DNA of 64,000 nt from Pseudomonas libanensis (GTDB lineage: Bacteria; Pseudomonadota; Gammaproteobacteria; Pseudomonadales; Pseudomonadaceae). The position numbers were made by a program, and so were the translations under genes. Numbering within the stretch: position 1 is the stretch's first letter; every line of letters begins with the position of its first letter. A model generated the notes under the pieces. It searched no databases. It saw nothing but the letters and a program-made list of their open reading frames with translations, and had not been told where the DNA came from. Shown piece after piece: positions 44,593 to 53,907 of the stretch. The stretch is from positions 1 to 64,000 of the forward strand of contig NZ_JYLH01000001.1 of the NCBI RefSeq assembly GCF_001439685.1. The letters run 5' to 3'.

Positions 44593-45225
44593 ATGAAAAA
44601 CCCTTATGCTCCCGCTTTCTGGTGCGTGCTCTTCGCACTGGTCCTGTTATCGGCCGCGTATTTCTATGGCGTCATGCTTGCCCATCAACTCGACAAGGCC
44701 ATGGTGTTCCTCGACAGCGCCTGCCTGGTGATCGGCACCTTGTCCATCGGCGTCGTTGCCTGGGCCTCCTACCAAAATCAACGGGTGAAGAAAAAGCTCC
44801 TCGAACAAGGCAAGACCCGCGTCGCGATCTGGGACACCAAGGTCGCCCTGCGCCGGGTCGAAACCGTATTCGACCGCTATTTCTGGGGCAGCTACTGGCA
44901 GCCTGGGCGCACCTTCCAGGAAGTCATGGGCGACCTCACCGGCACCCCGCTGGAAAAAAGCCTCGAAGTCCTGAAAAAACAATGTGTGCTGCTGGATCGA
45001 CAGGTAGACGATGGTAGGCACTGGCTGAATAACGCGCGGGAATTGTCCGACGTGGCCACGCAAATGGCCCGTGAGCGCTATCAGCTGGATTTCTGCGACC
45101 CCAAGGCCGACACCCCCGGCAATGCCGTGATACACCGCGAATTCGAGGTGCTGGTGTACACCTGGACCGCACGGTTGAAGAGTTTTGATCACCAGTTGGA
45201 TGAAATCGAGCTGGAGTACTCCTGA
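44593..45225 (+). CDS. hypothetical membrane-anchored protein
   Basis: A 210-residue protein with two N-terminal membrane segments (FWCVLFALVLLSAAYFYGVM and LDSACLVIGTLSIGVVAWAS). A cytoplasmic helical domain of about 150 residues follows, rich in charged residues (KKLLEQGKTRVAIWDTKVAL, ARLKSFDHQLDEIELEYS). The ATG at 44593 has GGGGA 8 bases upstream; ATG 44578 would add five residues. I do not recognise a family. It stands alone between the efflux operon and the ydgA-like gene. Confidence 0.68.
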   Translation: MKNPYAPAFWCVLFALVLLSAAYFYGVMLAHQLDKAMVFLDSACLVIGTLSIGVVAWASYQNQRVKKKLLEQGKTRVAIWDTKVALRRVETVFDRYFWGSYWQPGRTFQEVMGDLTGTPLEKSLEVLKKQCVLLDRQVDDGRHWLNNARELSDVATQMARERYQLDFCDPKADTPGNAVIHREFEVLVYTWTARLKSFDHQLDEIELEYS

Positions 45226-45300
45226 ACCATGGCTGAACTGATCCCTCTGAAAGGTTGGGCCGTTTGCGCCCGCCAGTGCTAATCTTCCCCCGTTTTCGGC

Positions 45301-45341
45301 GGGCTTGAGCCAACCCCTTCGGGGTTCAAGGAAGACAGCCC
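45301..45341 (+). promoter_or_regulatory. structured leader (hairpin) upstream of the YdgA-like gene
   Basis: A strong stem AACCCC-TTC-GGGGTT lies at 45312-45326. It sits inside longer pairing of CTTG with CAAG and of GGGCT (45301-45305) with AGCCC (45337-45341). It ends about 30 bp before the start codon and is not followed by a T run, so it is more likely a 5'-UTR structure or an intergenic element than a terminator. Confidence 0.4.
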
Positions 45342-45371
45342 ACTTCTCACAGGATTTGATCAGGTCACTTC

Positions 45372-46868
45372 ATGAATAAGCCAGCCGTTGTTTTCTTGGG
45401 TTTTGTTGTCGCCATCGGCGCCGTCAGTGCGGGCGGTGCCTGGTACACCGGCAAGCAACTGGAGCCGGTTCTGCAGACCGCGATCCAGAACGCCAACAAA
45501 GAGCTGCAGACCTCCATGGCTGGCGTCGACGGCACCCTGGCCCTGGAGCTGGTGTCCCTGGACCGTGGCGTGTTCAGCAGCACCGCGCACTATCGCCTCA
45601 AGGGCCAGGGCAGCGTTTTCGGTGAAGACAACCCGAATCCCGAGTTGCTGTTCGTCGACCACATCGAGCACGGCCCGCTGCCATTCTCGCGGCTGGTGAC
45701 CCTCAAATGGCTGCCGGTCATGGCCACCAGTCACTACGAACTGGAAAAGAACCCCACCACGGAAAAATGGTTCGCCGCCAGCAAAGACGTGTCGCCGCTC
45801 AAAGGCGTGGCGAATATCGGCTATAGCCGCTCGGTCAACGGCAACATCGAACTGCTGCCCCTGGAGTTCAAGGACGACACCTCCTCGGTGAGCTTCTCCG
45901 GCGCCAACCTGGACTTCGACAGCAGCGCCGAAGGCCAGAAGGTCAAGGCCGACGGTTTCATGAACAGCCTCAAGGTCGCCGCGGTGGATGCCAACGGCGC
46001 ACCGTTCGAAGCCGAACTGGCTGGCTTGACCGTGGCCAGCAACCTGGAGAAATCCAGCTTCGGTTTCTACACCGGCCAGAACACCGTGGAGCTGACCAAC
46101 ACCAAGCTCACCTTCGGCCCGCAAAAAGCCGTGCTGACCCTCAAGGGCTTCGAGCAGAAAGACTCCACCCAAGCCAAGGACAACAACCTGGCCGGTCGCG
46201 TCGACTACAAGATCGACGAGATCGGCTACCAGGGTAAGCCTGTCGGTTCGGCCGCCATGGCCGTGAGCATGAAGAACGTCGATATCCCGGCGATGCTGGT
46301 GCTGACCAAGCTCTACCAGGACAAGATGCAACCGGTGCAAGCCGCGGCCGCCGCCGGCCAACCGGTGCCGGAACTGCAATTGACCGAAGCCGAGCAGACC
46401 CTGGCCGAAGCCAACGTCAACCAGGTGCTGGCCGCCAAGCCGCAACTGGCCGTGGAAAACCTGTCGTTGAAAACCACCCACGGCGAAAGCAAATTCAACC
46501 TGGTGGTCGACCTGGCCAAGCCAACGTCCATGGAACTGCCGCCGGTTGAACTGGGCAAGCAAATGGTCGCGCTGCTGGATGCCAACCTGACCCTGTCCAA
46601 GCCGATGATCAGCGACGTGGCGGCCCTGCAAGCCCAGGTCGGTGGCGTGACTGACCCGAAGGCCATCGAGCAGCAATCGCAGATGGCGGCCGAGATGGTC
46701 AGCAGCATGGCGGTCGGTACCCAAATGGCGACCCTGGTGGGCACCGATGTGGTTTCCAAGCTGCACTACGCCAACAACGAAGTGACCTTTAACGGCCAGA
46801 AGATGACTGTTGAGCAGTTCATCAGCTTTGTGATGTCCAAAGTCGGTGCGGTCAGCGGCGCCCAATAA
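45372..46868 (+). CDS. YdgA/DUF945-family membrane-anchored protein
   Basis: A 498-residue protein with an N-terminal signal anchor (VVFLGFVVAIGAVSAGGAWY) and the YdgA start pattern WYTGKQLEPVLQTAIQNANK. The long periplasmic part is beta-rich with repeated L-x-V/A-x-N-L patterns (FSGANLDFDSSAEGQKVKAD, RVDYKIDEIGYQGKPVGSAA), and the C-terminal helices resemble the family (EQTLAEANVNQVLAAKPQLA). DUF945 proteins are common in gammaproteobacteria. Their role is not established. It is a single gene flanked by non-coding DNA. Confidence 0.87.
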   Translation: MNKPAVVFLGFVVAIGAVSAGGAWYTGKQLEPVLQTAIQNANKELQTSMAGVDGTLALELVSLDRGVFSSTAHYRLKGQGSVFGEDNPNPELLFVDHIEHGPLPFSRLVTLKWLPVMATSHYELEKNPTTEKWFAASKDVSPLKGVANIGYSRSVNGNIELLPLEFKDDTSSVSFSGANLDFDSSAEGQKVKADGFMNSLKVAAVDANGAPFEAELAGLTVASNLEKSSFGFYTGQNTVELTNTKLTFGPQKAVLTLKGFEQKDSTQAKDNNLAGRVDYKIDEIGYQGKPVGSAAMAVSMKNVDIPAMLVLTKLYQDKMQPVQAAAAAGQPVPELQLTEAEQTLAEANVNQVLAAKPQLAVENLSLKTTHGESKFNLVVDLAKPTSMELPPVELGKQMVALLDANLTLSKPMISDVAALQAQVGGVTDPKAIEQQSQMAAEMVSSMAVGTQMATLVGTDVVSKLHYANNEVTFNGQKMTVEQFISFVMSKVGAVSGAQ

Positions 46869-47171
46869 ATCGCAAATGCAGTAAAAAATGTGGGTGCGGG
46901 CTTGCTCGCGAAGGCGGAGTGTCAGTCGATGATTTACGAACTGACAGACTGCTTTCGCGAGCAAGCCCGCTCCCACACTTGTTTTTGCGCCTGGCAAAAA
47001 ATCGCGATCGTACAATTCTGAACAATTGTTCGAAATTGCGCTTCCCCCTACTTCCCTAAGAGATAGTTCCTCCAGGAAAGCTAGGTCGGGTCCCGAGACG
47101 CCGACACCCTGATGCGTTTCGCTCAGGATCACCTATCGTTAGGGCTTTCCGTGTGTAAGGAAGCTCACGAT
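46869..47171. other. intergenic region upstream of pgaA, with a REP pair and the pga promoter
   Basis: About 300 bp with no gene. Inverted REP copies occupy 46889-46977 (arms start tgtgggtgcgggcttgctcg and end gagcaagcccgctcccaca; one T/A mismatch). The AT-rich stretch 46985-47060 includes ACAATT-ctga-ACAATTGTT near 47013-47030, a candidate promoter or operator element for the pga operon. An in-frame extension of pgaA to 47112 is possible but lacks a ribosome site. Confidence 0.55.
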
Positions 47172-49652
47172 ATGCTGCGAAACCTCCCCTACAGTGCTTC
47201 AGGCCGGTTGCGTCTGCTTATCGGGGCCGCCCTGTGCAGCCAATTGCTGGTTCCTGGCCTTGCGTTTGCCGATCCCGCCTACGATGCCCTGATCATCCAG
47301 GCCCGCAACGGTCACTTCACGCCCGCCTTGACCCAGTTGCGCCAGCTGTCCGCCGAACGCCAGACCCCAGGCCAGGTCAGCGACCACCTGGTGATCGCCG
47401 GCTGGGCCGGGCAAGACGCCGAAGTACTGAAGGTGTTCGAGGCACAAGGCAAGTACCGCAACCTCACCACCCAGGCGCTCGCCACGGTGGCGCGCACCTA
47501 TCGTAATCAAAAGCAGTGGGCCCAGGCCGAGGCGGTCTATCGCCAGGCGTTGCTGCGTGAACCGAATAACGTCGACCTGCAACTGGGCCAGGCCCTGACC
47601 CAGGCCGATGGCGGTAAAGCCAACGAGGCGGTGCAACGCCTGCGTGCGATGGTGGCGGCCCAACCCAATGACCCGAACCGCCGCATGGCCCTGGGTTATG
47701 CGCTGACACGCGCCGGCTTGAATTACGACGCCTTGTTCGAGTTCGACCAAGCCTTTATCCGTGCCGGCGACAAGCCGGAAGTGGCCCGTGAATACATCGT
47801 CGCCCTGCAAAAAGCCCGCATGCCGGAGCCTGCCCTGCGCCTGTCGGCCAAGCGCCCAGGCCTGGTGGATGCAGTGACCCAGCGCCGCCTGGAAGGCGAC
47901 CTTGCCGCTGAGCGCGTGCGCATGGCCGAGTTCGCCACGCGCACTGAGAAGGAGCGCTATGTCATCGCTGATCGCGCTCTGCAGGATTACGACAAATTGA
48001 TCAGCCGCTGGGGCCCGGACGCCACTGCCCACGACGATGTGGTGGGCTGGCGCATTGACCGCCTGGGTGCGCTCAAGGCGCGGGCGCGCACGGCTGAGGT
48101 GATCCGCGAGTACGAAACCCTCACGGCCGAGGGCGTGCAGTTGCCGACCTATGCCGTGCGCTGGGTGGCCGCGTCCTACCTCGATCAGCGCCTGCCGGAA
48201 AAAGCCGCGCCGCTGTACCGCCAGGCGCTGACCGCAGCAGACGCCGACGTTGGCGATCACGTCAAAGACAGCACGGCCCTGTTCTACGCCCTGTTGGAAA
48301 ACGACCAAGTGGATGAGGCGCGTGCGGTCGCCACGCAGCTGGCCCGCACCGAGAAACCTCGGGTCGAACTCAAGGGCCTGCCCATTGGCAACCCCAACGA
48401 CGAGTGGATGGACGCCCAGCAATTGGCAGCCCAGGCCGGCACCTATGGGGCTGACCTGGATGCCAGCGAACAAACCCTGGAAGACCTCGGCAGCAAAGCC
48501 CCCGGCAGCATCGGTGTGCGCCTGGCACAGGCGGAAATGTACCGGGCCCGTGAATGGCCAAGGCGCGCTGAAGACTCCCTCAAGGAGACTGAAAACCAGA
48601 GCCCCCGCGACATCGGTGTGGAAATGTCCCAAGGCTTCACGGCGCTGGACCTGCAGGAATGGCGGCAACTGGATCTGCTCACCGATGACGTCGTCGCCCG
48701 TGCCCCGGACAACCGCCAGGTACAGCGCCTCAAGCGCCTGCGCGATGTCCACGACATGGCCGAAGTGCGGGTGGAAGCCTACACCGGTAAAAGCTTCGGT
48801 GGCGGCAATAACCAAGAAGCCGGCGCGGTGTCGGGTAGCCGCGACTGGGGCATAGAAAGTGTGATCTACACCCCGCCCATCGACGAAGACTGGCGCGTGT
48901 TTGCCGGCGTCGGCTACGGCACTGCCGATTTTGCCGAAGGCACCGGTCATCACCGCTGGCAGCGTGTGGGTGTGGAGCGGCGCACCCGCGACATGACCAT
49001 CGAAGCCGAGGTGTCCAACCATTCCTATGGCGATGGCTCAAAGCAAGGCGCGAGCGTGTCGATCGCCCGCGACATCAACGACCACTGGCAGTACGGCGGC
49101 AGCCTTGGCTACCTGCTCAACACCACGCCATTGCGGGCGTTGAATGATGGGGTCACGGCCAACGGCGGCAGCGGTTTTATCCGCTGGCGTGCGAATGAAA
49201 GCCGCGAGTGGAAACTGACTGTCAGCCCGTCCCATTTCAGCGACGGCAACGACCGCGTCGAAGCCTTGCTCACGGGCCGCGAAGGCATCTATAGCTCGCC
49301 GAAAGTACAAGTGGAGCTGGGCCTGGACGTCGGTGCCAGCCGCAACAGCAAGGAAGACACGATCTACTTCAACCCCAAGTCCGACTTCAGCGTGTTGCCC
49401 ACCGTCAACGTCAACCATGTGCTGTATCACCGCTACGAGACCCAGTGGAGTCAGCAGTTCCAGGTTGGCGCAGGCACCTATAGCCAGAAGGATTACTCCA
49501 CCGGTGGCATTGGCTTGATTGGCTACGGCCAACGCTTTCGCTGGAATGACGTGCTGGAAGCCGGCGCCAACCTGAGCCTGGTCAGCCGACCTTACGACGG
49601 CGAGCGCGAACGTGATCTGCGCCTGCTCCTCGACCTCACTTACCGTTTCTAG
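47172..49652 (+). CDS. pgaA: PgaA, poly-beta-1,6-N-acetylglucosamine export porin
   Basis: An 826-residue outer-membrane protein that exports partly deacetylated PNAG. The ATG at 47172 (MLRNLPYSASGRLRLLIGAA) has AAGGAAG upstream and gives a Sec signal peptide (to about residue 36, GLAFA). The periplasmic half is TPR repeats (QWAQAEAVYRQALLREPNNV, PNRRMALGYALTRAGLNYDA). The C-terminal half, from about residue 540, is a 16-strand-type barrel (DWGIESVIYTPPIDEDWRVF, ending LLLDLTYRF with terminal Phe). It is the first gene of pgaABCD. Confidence 0.94.
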   Translation: MLRNLPYSASGRLRLLIGAALCSQLLVPGLAFADPAYDALIIQARNGHFTPALTQLRQLSAERQTPGQVSDHLVIAGWAGQDAEVLKVFEAQGKYRNLTTQALATVARTYRNQKQWAQAEAVYRQALLREPNNVDLQLGQALTQADGGKANEAVQRLRAMVAAQPNDPNRRMALGYALTRAGLNYDALFEFDQAFIRAGDKPEVAREYIVALQKARMPEPALRLSAKRPGLVDAVTQRRLEGDLAAERVRMAEFATRTEKERYVIADRALQDYDKLISRWGPDATAHDDVVGWRIDRLGALKARARTAEVIREYETLTAEGVQLPTYAVRWVAASYLDQRLPEKAAPLYRQALTAADADVGDHVKDSTALFYALLENDQVDEARAVATQLARTEKPRVELKGLPIGNPNDEWMDAQQLAAQAGTYGADLDASEQTLEDLGSKAPGSIGVRLAQAEMYRAREWPRRAEDSLKETENQSPRDIGVEMSQGFTALDLQEWRQLDLLTDDVVARAPDNRQVQRLKRLRDVHDMAEVRVEAYTGKSFGGGNNQEAGAVSGSRDWGIESVIYTPPIDEDWRVFAGVGYGTADFAEGTGHHRWQRVGVERRTRDMTIEAEVSNHSYGDGSKQGASVSIARDINDHWQYGGSLGYLLNTTPLRALNDGVTANGGSGFIRWRANESREWKLTVSPSHFSDGNDRVEALLTGREGIYSSPKVQVELGLDVGASRNSKEDTIYFNPKSDFSVLPTVNVNHVLYHRYETQWSQQFQVGAGTYSQKDYSTGGIGLIGYGQRFRWNDVLEAGANLSLVSRPYDGERERDLRLLLDLTYRF

Positions 49653-49664
49653 AAGAGCCTGACC

Positions 49665-51668
49665 ATGACCCTCCTCAGCCGTTGCTTTCTGGTCCTGGGT
49701 GTAATGCTGGCCGCCGCCTGCGCCCAGCAACCCGCGCCATTCGTTCCACCTGCCGAGCGGCCGATACTGGCCAGCGAAGCGCCGTGGCCGAAGAACCATT
49801 TCCTGGGCATTGCCTACCACGACGTCTCGGACAACGACCCCGACCAGGCCGTGGTGGCGGTGCGTACCGAACGTTTGATCGAGCAACTGGCCTGGCTGCG
49901 GGAGAACGGCTACCAGGCGGTCAGCGTCGACCAGGTGCTCGCTGCGCGCCGGGGCGGGCCGCCACTGCCGCCCAAGGCCGTGATGCTCAGCTTCGATGAC
50001 GGTTACTCAAGCTTCTACACCCGCGTAATGCCGATTCTGCGGGCCTACAACTGGCCGGCCGTGCTGGCGCCGGTGGGCAGTTGGATCGATACGCCGCTGA
50101 ACCAGCCGGTGGACTTCGCCGGTACACCACGGGCACGGGGCGACTTCCTGACCTGGCAGCAGATCCGCGAACTGTCCCAGTCGGGCCTGGTGGAAATCGC
50201 CGCCCATACCGACGCCAACCACAAAGGCATCCTCGCCAACCCCCAGGGCAACCTGGAGCCAGCCGCCACTACGCGTCGCTATGACCCGGCGACCCGTCGC
50301 TACGAAACCGAAGCACAGTTCCAGGCGCGGATGCGCACGGACGTCGCGGCCATCTCCAACAAGATCCGTACCGTCACCGGCAAGGCGCCGCGGGTGTGGG
50401 TGTGGCCTTACGGCGCGGCTGACGGCACCACCCTCGCCGTGGTGGGTGAGCACGGCTATGAGATGGCGCTGACCCTCGACGACGGCCTGGATGATTCGAA
50501 CAAGCTGATGAACAGCCCGCGCTTCCTGGTGGCCTCCGACCCGGATGGTGAACACTTCGCCAGCAGCATGGTCGCGGTGCAGACCAAGGCACCGCTGCGC
50601 GTGCTGCACGTGGACCTTGATCATGTCTATGACCCCGACCCGGTCCAGCAGGCGCACAATCTCGACGTACTGGTGCAGCGCGTGGTGGATATGGGCGCTG
50701 TCACCGTGTTCCTGCAAGCCTACGCCGACCCCAAGGGCGATGGCCTGGTGCATTCGCTGTACTTCCCAAACCGCCACCTGCCGATGCGTGCCGACCTGTT
50801 CAACCGTGTCTCCTGGCAGCTGCATACCCGTGCCCACGCCAGCGTGTTTGCGTGGATGCCGGTACTCAGTTTCGCCCTCGACTCCAAGCTGCCACGCGTC
50901 ACCCGTTGGGACCCACAAACCGGCAAGGTCGGCACCGATCCGGATCAATACCAGCGCCTGTCACCCTTCGATCCAAAAGTGCGACAGATGATTGGCGAGA
51001 TCTATGAAGACCTGGCGCGCACCAGCAACAGTGCCATCGACGGCGTGCTCTACCACGACGATGCGCTGCTCAGCGACTTTGAAGACGCCAGCCCCGCTGC
51101 ACTCAAGGCCTACGCCGCACAGGGCCTGCCGGACAACATCGCCGCGCTGCGTGCCGACCCTGCGCTGATGCAGCGTTGGACGCGCTTCAAGAGCCGCTAC
51201 CTGATCGACTTCACCAACGAGTTGACCGTCAAGGTCCGCGCCATTCGCGGCCCGCAGATACTCACTGCGCGCAATATCTTTGCCGAGCCGATGCTCAACC
51301 CTGGCAGCGAAACCTGGTTCGCGCAGAACCTTGATGATTTCCTCCAGACCTACGACTGGACGGCGCCCATGGCTATGCCGCTGATGGAAGGCCAGTCGCT
51401 CAAAGACTCCAATGCCTGGCTGGAAAAACTGGTAGCCACGGTCAAGGCGCGCCCCGGCGCCCTGGATAAAACCGTCTTCGAGCTGCAAGCCAAAGACTGG
51501 CGCACCAAAGCCGCACCGGATATCAGCGCTACGCAATTGGCGCAATGGATGGGTGTACTCAAACGCCAGGGCGTCACCAGTTTCGGCTATTACCCGGACA
51601 ACTTCCTGGAGAACTCCCCGGACTTGAAGACCATACGTCCGGCCCTTTCCAACCAGTGGAACCCTTAG
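49665..51668 (+). CDS. pgaB: PgaB, PNAG N-deacetylase lipoprotein
   Basis: A 667-residue outer-membrane lipoprotein that deacetylates PNAG before export. The lipoprotein signal ends LAAAC (Cys19). The CE4 deacetylase domain has SFDDGY (109-114, catalytic Asp and metal Asp) and HTDANHKG with His181 and His186 as metal ligands. The C-terminal glycoside-hydrolase-like domain (about 310-660) includes VLHVDLDHVYDPDPVQQAHN and DGVLYHDDALLSDFEDASPA. It starts 12 bp after pgaA. Confidence 0.95.
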   Translation: MTLLSRCFLVLGVMLAAACAQQPAPFVPPAERPILASEAPWPKNHFLGIAYHDVSDNDPDQAVVAVRTERLIEQLAWLRENGYQAVSVDQVLAARRGGPPLPPKAVMLSFDDGYSSFYTRVMPILRAYNWPAVLAPVGSWIDTPLNQPVDFAGTPRARGDFLTWQQIRELSQSGLVEIAAHTDANHKGILANPQGNLEPAATTRRYDPATRRYETEAQFQARMRTDVAAISNKIRTVTGKAPRVWVWPYGAADGTTLAVVGEHGYEMALTLDDGLDDSNKLMNSPRFLVASDPDGEHFASSMVAVQTKAPLRVLHVDLDHVYDPDPVQQAHNLDVLVQRVVDMGAVTVFLQAYADPKGDGLVHSLYFPNRHLPMRADLFNRVSWQLHTRAHASVFAWMPVLSFALDSKLPRVTRWDPQTGKVGTDPDQYQRLSPFDPKVRQMIGEIYEDLARTSNSAIDGVLYHDDALLSDFEDASPAALKAYAAQGLPDNIAALRADPALMQRWTRFKSRYLIDFTNELTVKVRAIRGPQILTARNIFAEPMLNPGSETWFAQNLDDFLQTYDWTAPMAMPLMEGQSLKDSNAWLEKLVATVKARPGALDKTVFELQAKDWRTKAAPDISATQLAQWMGVLKRQGVTSFGYYPDNFLENSPDLKTIRPALSNQWNP

Positions 51669-51671
51669 ATC

Positions 51672-53012
51672 ATGATCGACAGAATCCTGGCTATATTCGT
51701 GTTGGCACTGGTGTTGGGCTTGCCCCTGGGCCTGATCTTCCTGGTGACCGGGCAGTTCCTGATGGACTTCGTGTTCTTCTACCCGCTGTTCATGTCGGCG
51801 CTGTGGATCGCCGGCGGGTTGTACTTCTGGCTGCACTGGGAGCGTCACTGGCCGTGGGAAGCAGACACGCCCGCGCCGACCCTGGCCGGCGAGCCGCTGA
51901 TCTCGATCATCATTCCTTGCTACAACGAGGGCGATAACGTCGCCGACACCATGGCGGCCGCATTGGCCCAGGTGTACCCAAATATCGAAGTGATCGCCGT
52001 CAACGACGGCTCCAGCGACAACACTGCCGCGGTGCTTGATGCCCTGGCGCTGCAACACCCACGCCTGCGCGTGCTGCACCTGGCGCAGAACCAGGGCAAG
52101 GCCGTAGCCCTGCGCATGGGCGCCGTGGCTGCGCGCAGCGAATACCTGGTGTGCATCGATGGCGATGCCTTGCTCGACAAAAACGCGGCGGCCTACATGG
52201 TCGCGCCGATGCTCGACAACCCGCGCCTGGGCGCCGTCACCGGCAACCCACGTATCCGTACGCGCTCAACCCTGATCGGTCGGGTGCAGGTGGGCGAGTT
52301 CTCCTCGATCATCGGCTTGATCAAGCGCACCCAAAGGGTGTTCGGACGAATCTTCACGGTCTCGGGTGTGGTGGTGGCGTTTCGCAAGAAGGCGCTGGAC
52401 CGCATCGACTACTGGAGCACCGACATGATCACCGAAGACATCGATGTCAGTTGGAAGCTGCAACTGGATCACTGGTCGATCTTCTACGAGCCGCGTGCAC
52501 TGTGCTGGATCCTCATGCCCGAGACCGTCGGCGGCCTGTGGAAGCAGCGGCTGCGCTGGGCCCAGGGCGGTGCCGAAGTATTGTTCAAGAACATCCGTGG
52601 CATCTGGCAATGGCGCCATCGCTACCTGTGGCCGCTGCTGTTCGAATACTGCCTGTCCACCGGTTGGGCGTTCACCTTCCTGCTCTCGGTGGTCTTCTGG
52701 GCCATGGGTAAATTCGTCACCCTGCCGGCGGCGATTACCGTGGACTCCCTGGTGCCGCCCGCGTTTACCGGCCTGGTGCTGGCGATGGTGTGCCTGCTGC
52801 AGTTTGCGGTGAGTATCCTGATCGACCGGCGCTACGAAAAAGACCTGTGGAAAACCCTGTTCTGGACCGTGTGGTACCCGATGGTGTTCTGGCTGGTGAG
52901 CCTGTTCACCACGCTGGTGAGCTTTCCCAAGGTGTTGTTCAACCAGCATCAGAAGCGCGCACGCTGGGTCAGCCCGGATCGCGGTATCAAACCTGCACAA
53001 GAGGAGGCGTGA
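51672..53012 (+). CDS. pgaC: PgaC, PNAG synthase (GT2 glycosyltransferase)
   Basis: A 446-residue inner-membrane synthase polymerising UDP-GlcNAc. Two N-terminal and several C-terminal membrane segments surround the GT2 domain, which has [24 protein letters not shown] (163-165), TEDID (254-258) and the processivity motif QRLRW (292-296). All catalytic motifs are intact. It starts 3 bp after pgaB. Confidence 0.96.
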   Translation: MIDRILAIFVLALVLGLPLGLIFLVTGQFLMDFVFFYPLFMSALWIAGGLYFWLHWERHWPWEADTPAPTLAGEPLISIIIPCYNEGDNVADTMAAALAQVYPNIEVIAVNDGSSDNTAAVLDALALQHPRLRVLHLAQNQGKAVALRMGAVAARSEYLVCIDGDALLDKNAAAYMVAPMLDNPRLGAVTGNPRIRTRSTLIGRVQVGEFSSIIGLIKRTQRVFGRIFTVSGVVVAFRKKALDRIDYWSTDMITEDIDVSWKLQLDHWSIFYEPRALCWILMPETVGGLWKQRLRWAQGGAEVLFKNIRGIWQWRHRYLWPLLFEYCLSTGWAFTFLLSVVFWAMGKFVTLPAAITVDSLVPPAFTGLVLAMVCLLQFAVSILIDRRYEKDLWKTLFWTVWYPMVFWLVSLFTTLVSFPKVLFNQHQKRARWVSPDRGIKPAQEEA

Positions 53013-53014
53013 GC

Positions 53015-53497
53015 ATGAAACTGGTCAGAACTCGCCAAAGCCCTGTGATGTGGATCATCGATGTGTTGCTGACCTTGCTGGCCTGGGGCGGGCTGGTCTG
53101 GCTGCTGGCACGTGGCATCGGCGCCATGCTCGAAACCCATGGCGGCCCGCGCATCGAAGCGCCGATCTTTGCCGCGCTCAACACCCTGCAGATCTACCTG
53201 TGGATCGCCTTGTTCAATGCCTTGATCCTGATCGGCTGGGCGCGCTATCAACAGCGCCGCGGCCGCCAGTTTGCCCAGCGCCGCGCCGAGGCCAATGCCC
53301 TGAGCGACAAGCACCTGAGTGAAAGCTTCAACCTGGGCGATGGCCACCTGGAGCAGTTTCGCAAACCCGGCGTGCTGGTGATCCACAATAACGAGGAGGG
53401 CGGTGTGGAAAACGTGAAGTCCCACGTCTCCCGCGACGTCGAGTGCCGCGGCCTGGCCCTGGTGCCAGGCGCAGAAAAAGACAAGGGTATAGGCTGA
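53015..53497 (+). CDS. pgaD: PgaD, PNAG synthase accessory subunit
   Basis: A 160-residue protein with two membrane segments (VMWIIDVLLTLLAWGGLVWLL and NTLQIYLWIALFNALILIGW) and the PgaD-type cytoplasmic tail (RYQQRRGRQFAQRR). PgaD binds PgaC and is needed for c-di-GMP-activated synthesis in E. coli. The ATG at 53015 lies just after the pgaC stop, with GAGGAGG in front. The tail is longer and more acidic than in E. coli (LVIHNNEEGGVENVKSHVSR). Confidence 0.92.
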   Translation: MKLVRTRQSPVMWIIDVLLTLLAWGGLVWLLARGIGAMLETHGGPRIEAPIFAALNTLQIYLWIALFNALILIGWARYQQRRGRQFAQRRAEANALSDKHLSESFNLGDGHLEQFRKPGVLVIHNNEEGGVENVKSHVSRDVECRGLALVPGAEKDKGIG

Positions 53498-53518
53498 TAT
53501 CCTCAATGCTGCGAGTAC

Positions 53519-53554
53519 CCAATGTGGGAGGGGGCAAGCCCCCTCCCACATTGG
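53519..53554. terminator. perfect 16-bp hairpin after pgaD (REP-like, possible terminator)
   Basis: Arms at 53519-53534 and 53539-53554 are perfect reverse complements, loop CAAG (core tgtgggaggggg / cccctcccaca). The arm sequence is REP-related, but the two halves are fused into one hairpin. No strong T run follows, so termination is plausible but not certain. Confidence 0.75.
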
Positions 53555-53907
53555 TTATGTCCCACCTTATAGATGGCAACCCTAACGTCGAAATTCCGAT
53601 AAATGGGATCCAATTCACAAAACCCTCGCGAACTTTTCTCCCTTCCTCGGTACTAACCTATCTCGACAAAACTTGATGGCTAAATAATGGCTATCAAAAA
53701 TTCATTCGTCGAATCGCCATCAAAACGGTCGCCACTTGTCGGAATAATCACTCCATGTGCCCGGCCAAGACTCTTTTGATAAAAATTTATTATTAGTAAT
53801 TAACGGGTTAACAGATTAGCTAGTCGGAAGTTCCAACTTCGCCAGTTTCTAGGCGAGCTGGAAGTTCGATGTTAGTTTGCCGGCCCTTGATTTTCGATGG
53901 ATCGAAC
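53555..53907. promoter_or_regulatory. AT-rich intergenic region before the two-partner secretion genes
   Basis: About 350 bp without a gene, much AT-richer than its surroundings (for example aaaaatttattattagtaat around 53784). Near the right end GAAGTT (53827-53832), AACTTC (53835-53840) and GAAGTT (53861-53866) form nested inverted repeats with GCC/GGC, a candidate operator or 5'-UTR hairpin for tpsB. The low GC could mark a transfer boundary or a silencing (MvaT-type) target; inference. Confidence 0.5.
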
